The position numbers were made by a program, and so were the translations under genes. From Floccularia luteovirens (taxonomy: Eukaryota; Basidiomycota; Agaricomycetes; Agaricales; Squamanitaceae): 64,000 bases of DNA. The DNA lies in the NCBI GenBank assembly GCA_009739215.1, contig VSJF01000012.1:744001-808000 (forward strand), written 5' to 3'. The notes below the pieces were generated by a model, which was not told the DNA's origin, did not search any database, and worked only from the letters and a program-made list of their open reading frames with translations. Below are positions 38,147 to 51,659 of the stretch, piece by piece; position 1 is the stretch's first letter; each line of letters begins with the position of its first letter.

Positions 38147-41100
38147 TCACAGGAATCCGCTCTCTTGCAGTAAACGAGCCATCTTTTCATCCTCACGCTC
38201 TCGAGGCTCTCTTTCCAAGCTCAATGTCCAGAAATGTTCACTAGAGGCTTTGGTGTCGTTGAATTGGTTCAATGACTCCTCGATATAGGCTATAATTGGC
38301 TGCACCGGGGTCAAATTGAAGGGAAGTGCTTGCCATCGTTTGATATCATTGATAACTTCACAAGCTTTTTGTCGTTTCCAAAAGTTGACCAGACCCCCAG
38401 GTAGATTGTCTGGATTACCATCTTGAATGAATTGAAGAGTCGAAAGGAAGACACCTAGATTAATGAAATAATTAATTAATCCATATAACCATCAATTTAG
38501 TTATAGTGAACATACCGATAAATGGAACGCAAGGTGGCGTAACATTAGCCATCAACTTACGATATTTCTCAAAGTTTTTGTTGCTATCAATTGTCATTTC
38601 ACATGCTCCAAACTGGGCCATATAGCGCTGGCTGACCTGCTCCCACGTACGCTTCAGTCTGCGTATGGGAGGGGTATTAAGACCGGATGTGATAGCGATC
38701 ATAGATGAGAAATTGTTTAGTGTTCGGCATCGCTAAAGAAGTTTGTCAATAAATAGGATAGTCGATTTCCTCTCAATAACTCACATCAGCAACACTTATT
38801 AGGTGCTTAACAGCTTGCGCCCGTTTTTTCGAATCTTCTTTGCTTAGAATAGACTCTGCAACCCAGTCGGCGATCTGAAACCGAGAACATTAGTAATACA
38901 TCAGAACATTTGCTCTGATACTTACCCTGTTACTCGTCTGAATCACAACAGCTATATTATCAATACTATCTGTTTTTTGCTCCCGAGACCGCTGTAGACA
39001 TTCCATTGGCTTGATTTTCTGGTACAACTGACTTTCCATTATCGTCAATTGCCTAGCAAGTTCGAGGGGTTCAATGTCGAGAAGTTTGAGTTTCTTCGAT
39101 GTCTTAGGCATGATTGGTGGAGGGGGTGCGACTTGATTGGTATTGATCAACCTAAGCGCGCTATCGGCACTTTTCTGCATCATCAAAATGAGAACACCAT
39201 TTTGCACAGAGTTCATCTGAATATACTGACCGCCCTTTCAATGAGAACCAAGATTGATTTTGCCACTGCAAAGCGTGATACTTCCTCTGAAGTTAAGAAG
39301 TCTTTCATGCGGTCTAGAATGTGCATATCTTCTTTGTCGAGCACATCTTCATCCACAACCATAGACTTAAATGTGTTGATAACCCTACAATAGAGTAGAA
39401 GGTTAAAGATGCCGCATAGAAATATGAAACACACATACCGCATTTGAATCACATGTTGCTTGAGTTTTCCCCAGTCTTCTCGTTCTTCTGGCGTTAGATT
39501 GGCTGGTGGTTGGACCCTAAATCTTTCGACTAATAGATCGAATAATTCGTCCAATGTTGTGAACGATTTATAGGTCATAAGGAAAGCTCTATTGAATGTA
39601 TGATCTTTTCGCAATTGAGTAATATACTAGGTATTATTTCCTTGCAATAGACATACCTGCTTGTTCATGTGCAGTTAACCTTTCCACTAAACTGGGAACT
39701 GTACCCCCACGAATTGTGTTATCCGGGTCGATAATGATTTCTGTCGGATTATAGTTTGGCCGTAGATACCAAGGCTGAACATCCGCAGCAACTTTATAGG
39801 TATATTCCTTCCCAAGAACTTTTTCCAGTTTACTACGACCGGCAGGGCGCGCTGGTGTTCCAGCTTTACCCAAAATTGCTATGGACGTATAGTTATAAAG
39901 AGTACTGATTGAAGTAAAGAAATATACTCACGATCATCAACGAATGTGTCTGCATCTCCATCATGCGTAGCATCGATAGTACTAGGCGAAACTAGAGTTT
40001 TGTCATCAGAGTGATCATTACTTGAAAGCGTTTTGTAAGGATCGGATGACGGGTCTTGCAAAGGTTTATCGCCCTTGCGGATGACAGGCGGATCCTCAGA
40101 ATATCTAGACAACCTAACGGAATCCCCGAATGGATTATTGATCATGCTAAGACGAGAGATTCGTCGATCGATAGATCCTGAGTATTCACCCTGAGCTGTG
40201 TCAGCTTGGTCATGTCCAATGGCTAGAAGCGCCTCGATGGTCTGTTGGGTCAGGTTTAGGTTAGATCGTAAGGAAGCAGTTAGTTGGAGTATTCCATGGG
40301 TTGGTTCTTCTTCATCTAGCAATCTTCTAGTCGATTTTCCCATCAATGATTGAGTGGTTAGTAATAATGCGGCACAGTCATCATAGACCCCCTGTAATGT
40401 CGTCTCCAACATACGGACGTGGTGACGAGCATTTTGGACAGATTGGGAGTAGTGATCGTCAATAACTCCGTCATTGGTTTGATGGATGCCATCGATGTCG
40501 ACACGTCTGGCAATATGGATATCCTCGACTAGATTGGTGAATAAAGAGCTACGCATCATCACTGCCTCGACATGAGGAAATACTTTCTCTGTAAGCAAGT
40601 ATGAGAGGCTGCACGAAATGTGTTTGTATACAACCTACCAGAGATTTCCCCACCAATTCTTACCGCTGTATTCAGTGAAGCGAAAGATTCCTCTATGCGA
40701 GAAATAGATGCAGACATATCTGAAACGACTTCTGTACCTAGAACCTTGCGTGGCATTTCTTCTTCATCGTCCAGTGGGACCCACCCAAATCCTTTCCAAC
40801 TGCCGGCAGTCCCAGATCCTGCAAGTCCCAAACCAATGTTGACCGTTGAATAAACCCCTAAAAGCCGTTTTCCTTGTACGGAACCAGAACCGGATGTGTG
40901 GTGCAGTCGTTGTACTTCAAGCACAAATGAAAGAACAGCTTTTTCAAGCTCGTCCGCATCAGCTTCGATGCGACTTAAAGTTTCTGATAGATGGGAGCCC
41001 GAATCATACTGCATTGCACGAGCTGAGAGTACAAGTCTTGACAAGGTTGCTGTGACCTTCCTCTGAGCTGGTTTCAAAGGTGATGCAGAGCTCCCTTTGC

Positions 41101-42520
41101 CGTCTCGCGCCTCTTTTGATGAACCGGTTTGAAGATGGGTGTTGTTGGAAGTGGAGATGTATAAGAGATTACGGACCGCAAATACCACAGCGTATATGAG
41201 CTTATCCATCTCCGCATCGTCAGTAAATTCTCGAGAAACTCCACCGGCCTGCACATTCTTAATGACAGCCTGAATCGAACCCCTAACAATAGCGGACAAA
41301 TCCGTCAACATTTCGGGTGGTGCAGGTGTCAGGGTTTGTTGTAGAGACTTTGCGATTTTTTCCGCAGAAATGAGTTCCAAGATGGTCGAAGGGTGATGTT
41401 CCGGGCCTGGAGGTCGTGGTCGATTACGATTAATGGCAGGATCTGAGGATAATGTGTTTGTGTGTTCAAGGAATGGTTGGATATCTGAGTCGTCCGAATA
41501 CACGCTAAGCCTTGATGATTCGACTTTATCTTGGTGGTCGGCATCGATTTTAGGTGTGAAAGCACCGGTTTGGCTTGATTCTGAAATATTACGGCCCCTC
41601 CCCTCTGGTCTTGTCCACTGTACCCTACCATCAACTTTATTGTGGTAATAATATGACATCCCATCATCTGCCAGCTTCCGCTCCCATGGCTCGGGGGTAC
41701 CAGTTCTCCGTTGAACCCCGAAGCCTGCAACTTCTACGTCGTGAAGAGTTGGCTCTGAAAAACCTTTTGCGGCGAAAGCGAGCCCAGCATGTGTACCAGT
41801 GCGCGAACTTATTTGAGCTGTCAGGCCAGCTAGATCACCATCGGAAACCTCATCTTCGGCCTCCTGAGGTAAGTCGCGCGAACGCTGGCCAGTATGTGTA
41901 TTCACATAATAGATCTGCATATTTTATTGAGAGATTTGGTTATGAGGATGCATAAGTAGTCATACCTGCCCATTAGGTGTAACCTCTGGCATCCAGAAGT
42001 CACTGGGCTGTGAGGGGTTTCCGGATGTCGGCACGTTATGTCCAGTCCAGCCGTTGCGATATGAAAGTTCATTATCCAGCCACTCCTCGTTTTCTGCTAG
42101 GGTACTGTTTGTTGTCATTACTTGTGACATGTCCAGTATTGCTGGGTCTGTGTGCGATTCCATGCCTTGAGAATCTCCATTAGAAAAGTCTGAGCCAGAG
42201 AAAGCTAATTCAGCCTCCTCGTCTGAGATGATAGTAACGTAATTAGACGGAAACCATCCACGTTCGTCGCCGAGAAGGCCATCCCACCATCCGGATGGTT
42301 GTTGGGTGAGGACCTCAATTATATCTCCTCTCTTGAAGGAGAGAGCAGAAGCATCTTGGGCATCATAGTCGTAGAGGGCACGACAAAACAAAGTATAAAG
42401 AATCTCCTGGTCTTGTTGCTGAGATGGCTGAGCCTGGAAACCGCTTGATGTGGAAGACGTTACTCTATTTGACTGGGGAAGAAAAGAGTGTTGATACATG
42501 GCGGTAGCCACGGTGGCCAT
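38147..42520 (-). CDS. CDC25: Cdc25-type Ras guanine nucleotide exchange factor (SH3-WW-RasGEF)
   Basis: Activates Ras upstream of cAMP/MAPK signalling. From the start MATVATAMYQ: SH3 domain (CRALYDYDAQDASALSFKRG, GWWDGLLGDERGWFPSNYV); a first WW-like module (FWMPEVTPNG then IYYVNTHTGQRSRDLP, second Trp replaced); a clear WW (PWERKLADDGMSYYYHNKVD, QWTRPEG); a long helical region; the RasGEF-N domain (HTFNRAFLMTYKSFTTLDEL); and the catalytic domain (IEPLELARQLTIMESQLYQK, NFSSMIAITSGLNTPPIRRL, VPFIG, NLPGGLVNFWKRQKACEVIN). It ends ARLLQESGFL at TGA 38147-38149. About ten short introns; roughly 1,250 residues. The ATG at 42518-42520 starts the conserved region closely. Confidence 0.92.
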
Positions 42521-42693
42521 GCCAGCTAGGGAGAGGAGAGGAGATGAAAGGGAAAGGCAGAGATATGAATTGAACGGGCAGGACGACCGGCAAAGAGATT
42601 GCTTCAATTACAGTGTCACTCAGCAGACAACAGATTTCTGATCTTATGTAAGCACTACGAAGTCAATTCTACAAATGGAATCTTCAAACGATT

Positions 42694-45600
42694 TCATCGT
42701 TTCAATGTTCTCTGCTTCTCTGCAAATTCAACTATCTTTCGGTCTACGAACATCCCCTTTCGCTCCCGTACCCCATCCATATACCCCTTCGCAATGTTCA
42801 TCCGGTCAGCTTTCTCTCCCAGATCCTCCAGTTCTTCTTCAGTCGTTGGTACCCAGAATGGATCTTGATCCAGTAGCTCATACCTAATCAATTCAGTTTA
42901 ACCAATTTTTGAAAATATGTACCAACCCACCCGCTGAAGATAAGTTGTGGACTGGCTGCACCAGAAGTCCGTTTTCGTATGTCTACGGAAAAGATTAAGT
43001 CGGATATCAAGTATTTCAGGGGCAGCTCACCATCAGCAAAGCCAAAACTTTCTACCACAGGCAAAAGAGCAGAGACGTTGAAAAAGGAAGTACCCTCTTT
43101 CATCTCCTCAGCAACGATTCTACCACGTCTCTTGGCAACTACACCATACACCTTTCCAAGGACATCCGCTATGCAATTTTAGGAGTCAGGTGTGAATAGA
43201 ATAAATACTACATACTGGAGGCTTGTATGTCACATGTGTACATGGCAAGCATGAGTCTTGGAGACCAATCAAGTAATCCATTGCGGCAAGCATCTCTAAC
43301 TGTTGATATCACAGATCCCGTTGTCTGGGCAATCCTACCTTGCTCTGGGAAATGATCCATCAGCAAATTAAAACAGATCGTTATTTTTACTGACCAATTT
43401 CATGAGAAAGTTTATCTTTGTCAATTATGACACTTTCCACAAAGTATGCCATACCCTCCACTGGCTCAGCACATAATGGACCCTGGAACGTAGCTAGCTG
43501 AAACCCTGTTTCTATGTGGTTATCAAAATCCTGGGTCATTGTATCAGTCTGGGATTCAGCTCCATTAGGTTCAGCCCGACCCAGCCGGCGTTTTTTTATA
43601 CTATCTTTGGTGGTAAGAATCCTTAAGTAGTCGATCATATGCATAACTTACGAGGCTGTAGCATTCGACTGTCTGGAGTCAATCAGCAGACACCCCCCAG
43701 CTTCCTGAGGTCCGAAAGCCCAGACTTTTTCCGCGATATTTACCCATTCCCCACCGGCTTTCTTGCACTTCTCTTCGAACGCATCCCAGAACTGGGCGAC
43801 ATTAACCGTAGGTTTCCTCACTATGTCTCCGTGCACATCAATACCCTCCTCTTCACTGACATCTTCCTTATTTTTTCTGTCTGTTCGGAGGTTCTTTATC
43901 GTCACAATGTTCTCAAGAATGAACTCGAGTATGACTTTAGGCAAGGGGCTAGCACGAATGGTAAAGTTGACGATATTTTGCGAACTGCTCCCACGGATTC
44001 TGCCCCTAGTAGCATTCTGTTTTGTTGGAGCCATATCTATATGCAACAATAAGCGGTCAAATAAGAGGCCCAAAATTCATAATCACCTGCTGCCTTGACA
44101 GCTGTTTCTCTGAATGGAACGATAGGCTTTGACGGTTGAATTTCCACACGTGCAAATCGCTCCCTCAAATCTTTCAAACATCTCTAAATACATGATTTAA
44201 TAATAAACACAGATAAGTTGGAGCTTGAACTGACCTCGAGATGCAGCTCTCCTGCCGTTAGGATGACGTACTCTCCGGTCTGTTGTTGGAACGTCTCCAC
44301 ACATGGATCCGATTGACTGAGCAGCTTCAAACCATTGACAAGTTTTGGCATATCCGCTGGGAAGACTGGTTCCAGAGCAACGCGAACAATAGGAGGTGCC
44401 TTCGAAGCGATAGCTATGTCAGAATATAATCTTCCCGAAAATAGATTCGACTTACTGAGCGTCTCACAGAACCAAGATTCACTAAACATTGTTCCAGCTG
44501 GGAGCTATCCGGATTGTCACCAATACCAGCTTCATGTGGTGCGCATAGGGTGGCACTCCGCCAAACTTTGCCCTCTAGTCCCTTGATAGCAAATATATTT
44601 CCCGCACGTACAGAGTCTACCAAGACCAGTTCTCGACCCATCATGATATACAAGCCTTCAACATTGGCTGTAAGAAGATATTTGGTATTGTGAGGATGTG
44701 ACAGTTCTTGATCAAGATCATACTTGGGTAGGACAGCGTAAACCGAAGCTCCAGTTCGTAAAGTCCCTGAGTAAAGGCGAGAAAAGCCTAGAACGACCTC
44801 TGCGTCATGATCTTGAGTATCCTCTTGTGCACTGGTATCAACCTTCGAATCATCTTGGGGAGGAGATACAGGCGCTGGACCGGAGTCCTCTAGATCCGTC
44901 TTTCTAGCTCTAGCCTCTCGGGTTTTTAGACGCATTTCCTCGGCAGTAGTAGTTTTCTTCTTATTCTCTGGTAATAATTTAGCGGGAACAGCAAACATCT
45001 TGCTAACATAGGCGGTAACATGTGCTTGTGGATCAGAGTTGGATGCAAAGAGATCCTCTTCAAGCTTGTTCTTCGCTGGGATCGCCGCTTCGCGAAGATC
45101 GGGATAGAGCATTTTGGGAATGCGGACGGCCTGAGCGACTGGAGGCGAGGGAACAACGTCAATGACGCTTTGAATTATAGACGTTGATAATGAGAGCCAT
45201 TGTGCAAATATAAGTGATAGTAAATGGCGCGTATCCTTTAATTTGAGGTCTCGAGGTGGTATCTTCAGATTTAGTGCGGTGACTATCTTTGTGATTTTGT
45301 CCCCGTTCCTGTTAGTTCAATTAGTACTGTTGCAGATAACATTGTATGATGTGACTTACGGGTTGAGAACCACAGCATCGTACACCGCCCAAATATTCTC
45401 CAACACGAATTGCACGAATAGTGGTTTGAGCACGCGCCCTCGCAAGTGCTTATAACTTATCACCTTCTTTGTCTTTGGATCCAGAAAAAAGTCACCCCAA
45501 AGCACTCTTTTTAAGACGGCCTCTTTGATTCCTAACTTGACAGCAAATAGTTGAGCAAATTTGCCCACACGGAAACCCCAACCATCAAGTGCGGATGCAA

Positions 45601-46427
45601 AGACCACATTACCCTTTTCGGGAGCAAAGTAAATATCTTCATCATCTTTTTCCTGGAATTCATCTTCTTCATTGACGAAAGCGTCTGTCTCATCTGCTAG
45701 TTGGTCTCTCTTTTCCGCGAGACGGCGTTCACGATCTTCTCTCCATCTCAGGTCATCTTCCATCCTGTCGCTAGCGAAGAAACTGCCCATGACGGCATTC
45801 ACTTGTTCAATGAGTCGGGCTAAGTGCTGGTACGCCTCCACTGGAGCTAATTTCAATTCTGTTATTAGTCTATCGAATTTGTTGACAACAAGGATGGGTC
45901 GCAGTCTATCCTGCCATGCCTGCCTGAGCACGGCAATGGTCTGTAATAAATTAGCATAAAATATAACTGTTCCACAGTTTTTTTGATGTATAACATACTT
46001 GAGTGCAAACGCCTTCAACCACATCTACAAGCACAAGGGCCCCATCGCAAAGTCTTGAGGCTGTAGATACTTCGCTTGAAAAATCCACATGTCCCGGTGT
46101 ATCAATCATATTTATGATATACGTCAATGGGGATTTTTCTGAACTACTCCGTTATATCATCCTCTAGAACTCATGATCTGTATATTACATACCTCCTTCC
46201 GCATTTCTTTCCATAACATGGAATTTCAAAGAAACAGCACTACTCTCCATTGTAATCCCCCTCTCTTGCTCATCCTCTCGACTGTCCAGATATCTCATTT
46301 TTCCTGCCATCCTTGCCGAGATAATATTGTTTGCAGCGAGAAGAGCGTCCATAAGTGTAGTTTTGCCATGATCTACGTGCCCCAGCGTGGTAATAATACG
46401 AACATTTGCAGGATCTGGACTCTCCAT
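42694..46427 (-). CDS. EFL1: Ribosome assembly GTPase Efl1
   Basis: EF-2-like GTPase (yeast Ria1) that, with Sdo1/SBDS, releases Tif6 from the 60S subunit. It starts [20 protein letters not shown] with G1 GHVDHGKT and switch region [14 protein letters not shown]3 [12 protein letters not shown] lies near 46100, and G4 [10 protein letters not shown] near 45880. An Efl1-type acidic insertion follows ([20 protein letters not shown]). Domain II and later parts carry [35 protein letters not shown] and [17 protein letters not shown]. It ends with the canonical [14 protein letters not shown] at TGA 42694-42696. Around ten short introns. Divergent from CWF19, 157 bp between starts, and tandem with CDC25, 173 bp downstream. 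Confidence 0.94.
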
Positions 46428-46584
46428 ATTTTCCTTGAATGTGGATGGAATATTTTGAAAGTTACGTAGCTGCGAGTCAGAGATCTAGAGCGCGGATGTG
46501 ACGAATGATTTAGAAATTTGTTCACGTGATCATACATCACTGCGCGAACCTTGCCCTTGCTGCCTGTTGAACTCAAGATAAACA
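46428..46584. promoter_or_regulatory. Shared divergent promoter, EFL1/CWF19
   Basis: 157 bp between start codons, containing an E-box CACGTG at 46523-46528. It may serve both the ribosome assembly and the splicing gene. Confidence 0.55.
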
Positions 46585-49446
46585 ATGGGCAAAGACGAAC
46601 ATTCCAAAGTATCTTCAAGGCACAAGCACGACAAAGGGGGAGATAAAGACAAAAAGCACAAGAAGCGTCGGAAACACGATGATGACGAGGGGGACAGGAA
46701 ACACAAACATCGAAGGAAAGGTTCTGATTCCAAGCTTAAAATTGTGGATGATGATCCAAATGACGAGGACATAGTGGGTGGAGAAAAACATAGATATGGA
46801 TGGGGAACGTGTACGTCCTGCCTCAATTAAAACAATCCCTTAATTGAAACTGGTTTTTATAATCCCAGGTACTTGCGACTGACATACCAACAGCTTTGAG
46901 TCTGAAATTGACTTCGTCTGCGGCTGATAATGGCGAGAGGCCAAGTCTACCTCCTGCAACTACCTCTGAGAGCAAAATACAGCGTGACGAGTGGATGTTA
47001 TTGCCTCCCTCAATCCCAACTGTACCTGCAGACACACCCACTCCCTCACGCCCCACGACGTTACCACTAGTAAATGATGATACGTTTACAGATGGGTACG
47101 GGGAGCCATCTACTCCTGCTCGTACCCTTGGAGGTGGCGTCGACTTTTTTTCCAGTCTTGGGACGGCTCGCGAGAGAAAGCCTAGACCGGACCAAATTAA
47201 CATTGACAAGGTGAGAGCCTACACTCCTCATTAGTTTATTTACCCTCTCATGTGTAACAATAGCCCACAATCAGCTTAAAAGAACTCAATCGAGACCTTC
47301 TAGAAGGAAAGTCTATGGATGTTGACGAAACAGTAGCTCCCAAGTCTTTCAACCCAGGAGGCCCAGGTTCTCAGTGGCGAATGATGCGTCTAAGAAAGGT
47401 GTACGAAACAGCGGAAGAGGAAGGTCTGCCGATTGAAAAAGTTGCCATGGACAGATTCGGAAGCCTCGAGGCCTTCGAAGAAGCGAAGGAGGAGAAACGC
47501 ATTCTGGATGAGCGAGAGGGTAAACGTGGGGAGAGGGATAGAGGTCGTAATCCCAACCGTCCGTCTCGTGACGGCGAAAAGCGACTTATGTTCACGGACA
47601 TAGGCGGGAGTGGGGGCTCTAGCAGAAGTTCATCTTTTCGTCGTCCTGGAGCCATGGGAGACAGCACCCCTGCTACACCCACAATGCCATTGGACTCTGA
47701 ACGCAAGCCTGCTAATCGGAGGCTTGACTCTCTTCGTCTTCCCTCGCAAGCTGTTTCTCCACTCGCTCAATCCCATACTCCCATTCCATCTGTAATGACA
47801 CCTCCAGTCGCATCTGGCTCCAAAACACGAGCTCTATCACCTTCCTCACTGAATAGGTTGCAAGCCAAAGTGCTACGTGCGAAGCTGATGGGAGCTGCCG
47901 ATGCTGATAAACTAGAGCGCGAGTATGAAGCGGAGGCTCGGAAAGCAAACGGAAGTGAGGATGTTACGATGGACGGGGGGGTGAAGAAGAAAGTCGAAGT
48001 ACTTCCTACGTTGGATGCCAGGGGACGACTATATGACGTCGGTCATGGGAAGAACGACGAAGTGAATTCACCCGGAAACAGAAAGAAAAAAGAAAAGGCG
48101 GTAAGGAATTTCATTACTAGTATGATGGTGATATTAATATCTTATAAAGTTTGAAACTCATGATCGTAAGACTGGAGAGGTTATTCGAATCAACCCTGAT
48201 GATGACACTATGACACTTGGCGAAATGCTGCGACAAGAACGGTTTGGTGCTGGGATGGCAGATCAGAAAGACTTAGATGCGCAATACGCTCGTGCAATAA
48301 TGGGTGATGGGAAGTTCCAGGTGAGACCACTAGTTTGTGATATTTAACGTACTCACAAACACTTATAGAACGACCTAGATTATATTGACGATAATGCGGA
48401 GAAGCTGAGTCGGCAAAAGATGCGTTCAGATGCAATGAAAAGGCAGTTTGCTATCCATGGTAAATTATTCAAAAGTTCAGAGAAGAACAAAGTTGAATCT
48501 GTATTTTAATAGATTACAAACGAACACAAAAGGCGCTAGCGAGCTGTCATTTCTGTTACGGTGAAGATGACTCCCCACCCAGGGCCCCTGTCATTGCTAT
48601 GGGCACGCGAGTTTACCTTTCTTGCACACTCAACGATGAGCTGGTAAAGGGGCATTGCTTGATAGTGCCTATACAACACCATCTGACCATGTTGGAAGGG
48701 GATGATGATGTCTGGGATGAAATTCAGGTTCGTCAGACTTTTCTTCCCATACGTCAGAACTTACTGGATTCATTTCTTCTGATTAGAACTTTATGAAATG
48801 TTTGATGCGTATGTTCGCTGAAGACGGGCAGGGCGTCGTGTTTTATGAAACCGTGATCTCCCTAAGAAAGCAACTGCATACATTTATTGAATGTGTTCCT
48901 TTACCTGCTGAACAGTTTGAGGTCATACCTGGATATTTCAAAGTGAGCGGCCCGGAAAAATAATTGTTTGTATTCCCTTATCGAGACCCTTGCAGGAATC
49001 AATCATGACGTCCGAGGCAGAATGGTCGCAACATAAAAAATTAATTGATTTTTCGAAAAGGCCGGGGGGATTTAGACGGGCCATGGTACCTAACTTGCCC
49101 TACTTTATGGTACAATTCGACTACAAGGGGGATAAAGGTTATGGACACGTCATTGAAGGTGCGGAAGAAGCTGATGGGGATGGGGATGAGAATGTAGGGG
49201 ATGAAGGTGCCAAAGGGGGTGGGGAGTTTCCAAGGCAAGTCATTTTTGAGTGGAGAACAGTAAAGGGGTATTGATTGACTTTGCCGCAGATACTTTGCAG
49301 GAGAAATTATTGGAAATCTTCTTGAGCTGGAACCTCGGCGCTGGAGACGACCGAAACGGATTGACTTCCATAGTAATAAAGAGAGAGTTGGGCAGTTCAA
49401 AAGGAAGTATGATAGATATGACTGGACCGGGATGATTGGTCGTTAA
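46585..49446 (+). CDS. CWF19: Spliceosome-associated protein Cwf19
   Basis: Cwf19/Drn1-family protein that binds late spliceosomes or the lariat debranching enzyme. The N-terminus is Lys/His/Arg-rich (DKKHKKRRKHDDDEGDRKHK). After a first intron, with acceptor near 46893, comes SLKLTSSAADNGERP and IQRDEWMLLPPS. A helical middle region has QWRMMRLRKVYETAEEEGLP and VLRAKLMGAADADKLEREYE. The two C-terminal CwfJ domains are clear: CHFCYGEDDSPPRAPVIAMG, GHCLIVPIQHHLTMLEGD with HIT-like His residues, QLHTFIECVPLP, EAEWSQHKKLIDFSKRP, then GEIIGNLLELEPRRWRRPKR. It ends DRYDWTGMIGR at TAA 49444-49446. About nine exons. Confidence 0.9.
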
Positions 49447-49717
49447 TAAATGAGATATTATATATATTTTCTGACATTCCATGAACATGAAGACTTGATC
49501 ATTCATTTGAATATCTGTATCAGGGTCAAATTCGGCACCCTAAAACGAAGAAGAGTGAGGAGCCTAAATCTATCAATAGGCTCGTGGGAAAACACATTTT
49601 CATCCTTCTGAACTCACTGGCTCTCCGGTGCATAATCATTCCTTACTTTTCATCTTCATCTTCACCTTCACCCTCGTCGCTCCTTCCCCTTTTACCCCTT
49701 CTTGGGCTCCACCCACC

Positions 49718-51439
49718 ATGACAGTAGCACTACCAACAAAGCGGGAAGCTGTCATTGTCTTTCTGCTCTTCATATCATTGCTTCTTTTGACAAATTCACC
49801 AAAACTTTCACACCACCCATCTTTAGACATCGACTTTGCAAATGACCTCCATACAAACACGACTAATCCTCCACCCAATGCGCCCGCGAAAAGTAGACCA
49901 CACATGCCTTCACGGTTGTCATGGCATGGTTCCGCGGTACCACAGACTAAGATTGTTGCACATGTACCTGGTGAGTAAGCAGTCAGAATCCGCCTGTGCA
50001 GTTCTTATCGATTCTCTTTCCAGGCTGGACTGTCTTCGACAGACTATATATTCTGAAAGGCGTGGTCTACATCGTCACAGACGAACCCAAAACGGTACCC
50101 AGTATCGAATTCATGTACTCAAAAGGTCTCTTTATCGAGCTTGGTCGGGAAGCGGAGCAGTCACGGCTTCCCGATGACGAGGACATCCGGGTCATAAGCA
50201 CAAAAGAAGCCAAGAAATTATTTGGGACAGGTGCTCAAATTATTGATGGTCCGAATGTACGTTGCAGTATTCCATGCTACCATACCATAAACTTACTGGT
50301 TATAAACATTGATTATAGTTTTTTGTCAACGATCCACCTCAATTGTGGGTTCCCGCCGTTTTTGAGTCGCCCATGTAAACGAGCTGATATTCTATAGTAT
50401 CACACATTACTATCACTGGTCCGCCGAACTATGGTTTGGTTACTGGCGGACATATTCTTCGCTTGACCCATCAATTTCCGCAGAAGGAAATACAACACTG
50501 CGACCCGCGCGACGTATCTTGTTTAACCGTTTGGACGCTCGCCATTGGAGGGATTATGCAGATATGAATCAATGGGTATTACGATCCTCATTTCCATCCT
50601 GTACCATGGAATTCATAGACGACTGGCGAGATCGGACTGAAATGGGCCGACCTTTCGTATTTGATCGTGTTGTGGTTGCTGATCGCTCTGCCGCGATGCT
50701 TTCATACAACTATGCGAGATATCAGCGGACAGCGGCAGCAGCATTTGCGCTGCCTGGAAATCAGAACTGGTGGATGCCAATACGAAATAATGTTGTCGAG
50801 TTCACTGGTATGTCTCCTCATGTAGGCAGCGGAACAAGCAGCCGGCCCGTCATCACGTATATATCTCGACAAGAATGGGGACGGCGGATGTTGATTCCAG
50901 AGCACCACGAAAAACTAGTGAAAGAGTTGTACAAGCTTCAGGATAAATACGGGTATGAAGTGAACATTGTAGCCGCGGAGAAAATGACACGTGTCGAGCA
51001 AATACAGCTTGCTGCGCGTACAACTGTGAGTTGTTTGTACATTCCGAGTGTTCCTCTCGTTAAATTTACTTATTCGTAGATTTTAATGGGAGTACATGGA
51101 AATGGACTAACATCTCTGCTATGGATGAAACCCACTCCTCGCTCGACCGTCATGGAATTTTTCTACCCAGAGGGATTTGCACACGATTATGAGTACACAA
51201 CACGAGCCATGGGAATGGTCCATTATGGATTCTGGGGCTCTCAGTATGATATAATTCAGTTCTGCAATTATGTCACTGTCGCTGACACCTTTCTGATGTG
51301 TAGATATTTTACCAGTCCTGGTACGCCACTTCCGAAATACCCCAAAGGCTTTCAAGGGAATGAGATTCCTATTGATGGAGAAGTGGTTGCTAGGCTATGC
51401 GTTCAGAGACTATCATTGAGCGAGGAGGTGGACGATTAG
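49718..51439 (+). CDS. GT61-family glycosyltransferase
   Basis: Type II membrane protein. A short N-tail is followed by a signal anchor (AVIVFLLFISLLLLTNS, residues about 11-27) and a Pro-rich stem. The catalytic part shows GT61 (DUF563) marks: WTVFDRLYILKGVVYIVTDE, FITHYYHWSAELWFGYWRTY formed across an intron near 50395, FDRVVVADRSAAM, and at the C-terminus ILMGVHGNGLTSLLWMKPTP then VMEFFYPEGFAHDYEYTTRA. GT61 includes EOGT-type O-GlcNAc and xylosyl transferases of the secretory pathway; the donor and acceptor cannot be told from sequence. The ATG at 49718 is the last that retains the whole signal anchor. Confidence 0.82.
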
Positions 51440-51659
51440 GACAAACAATGTATTTTGGGCAAACACAGTCAATATTATTTGTATTAATTTAATTAATGAA
51501 ATGGACTATATTTTGCTCATCCCTGCCAACCCGCGATTTCCCCCTATCTATTTACAACATGCTACAATCGCATGCCTCGTCTGTATAGATCACACTGTCT
51601 CAAGAAATACAAGATATGTAATATAATATTGACCAACCTGCAACTACAAGGATCGGGAT

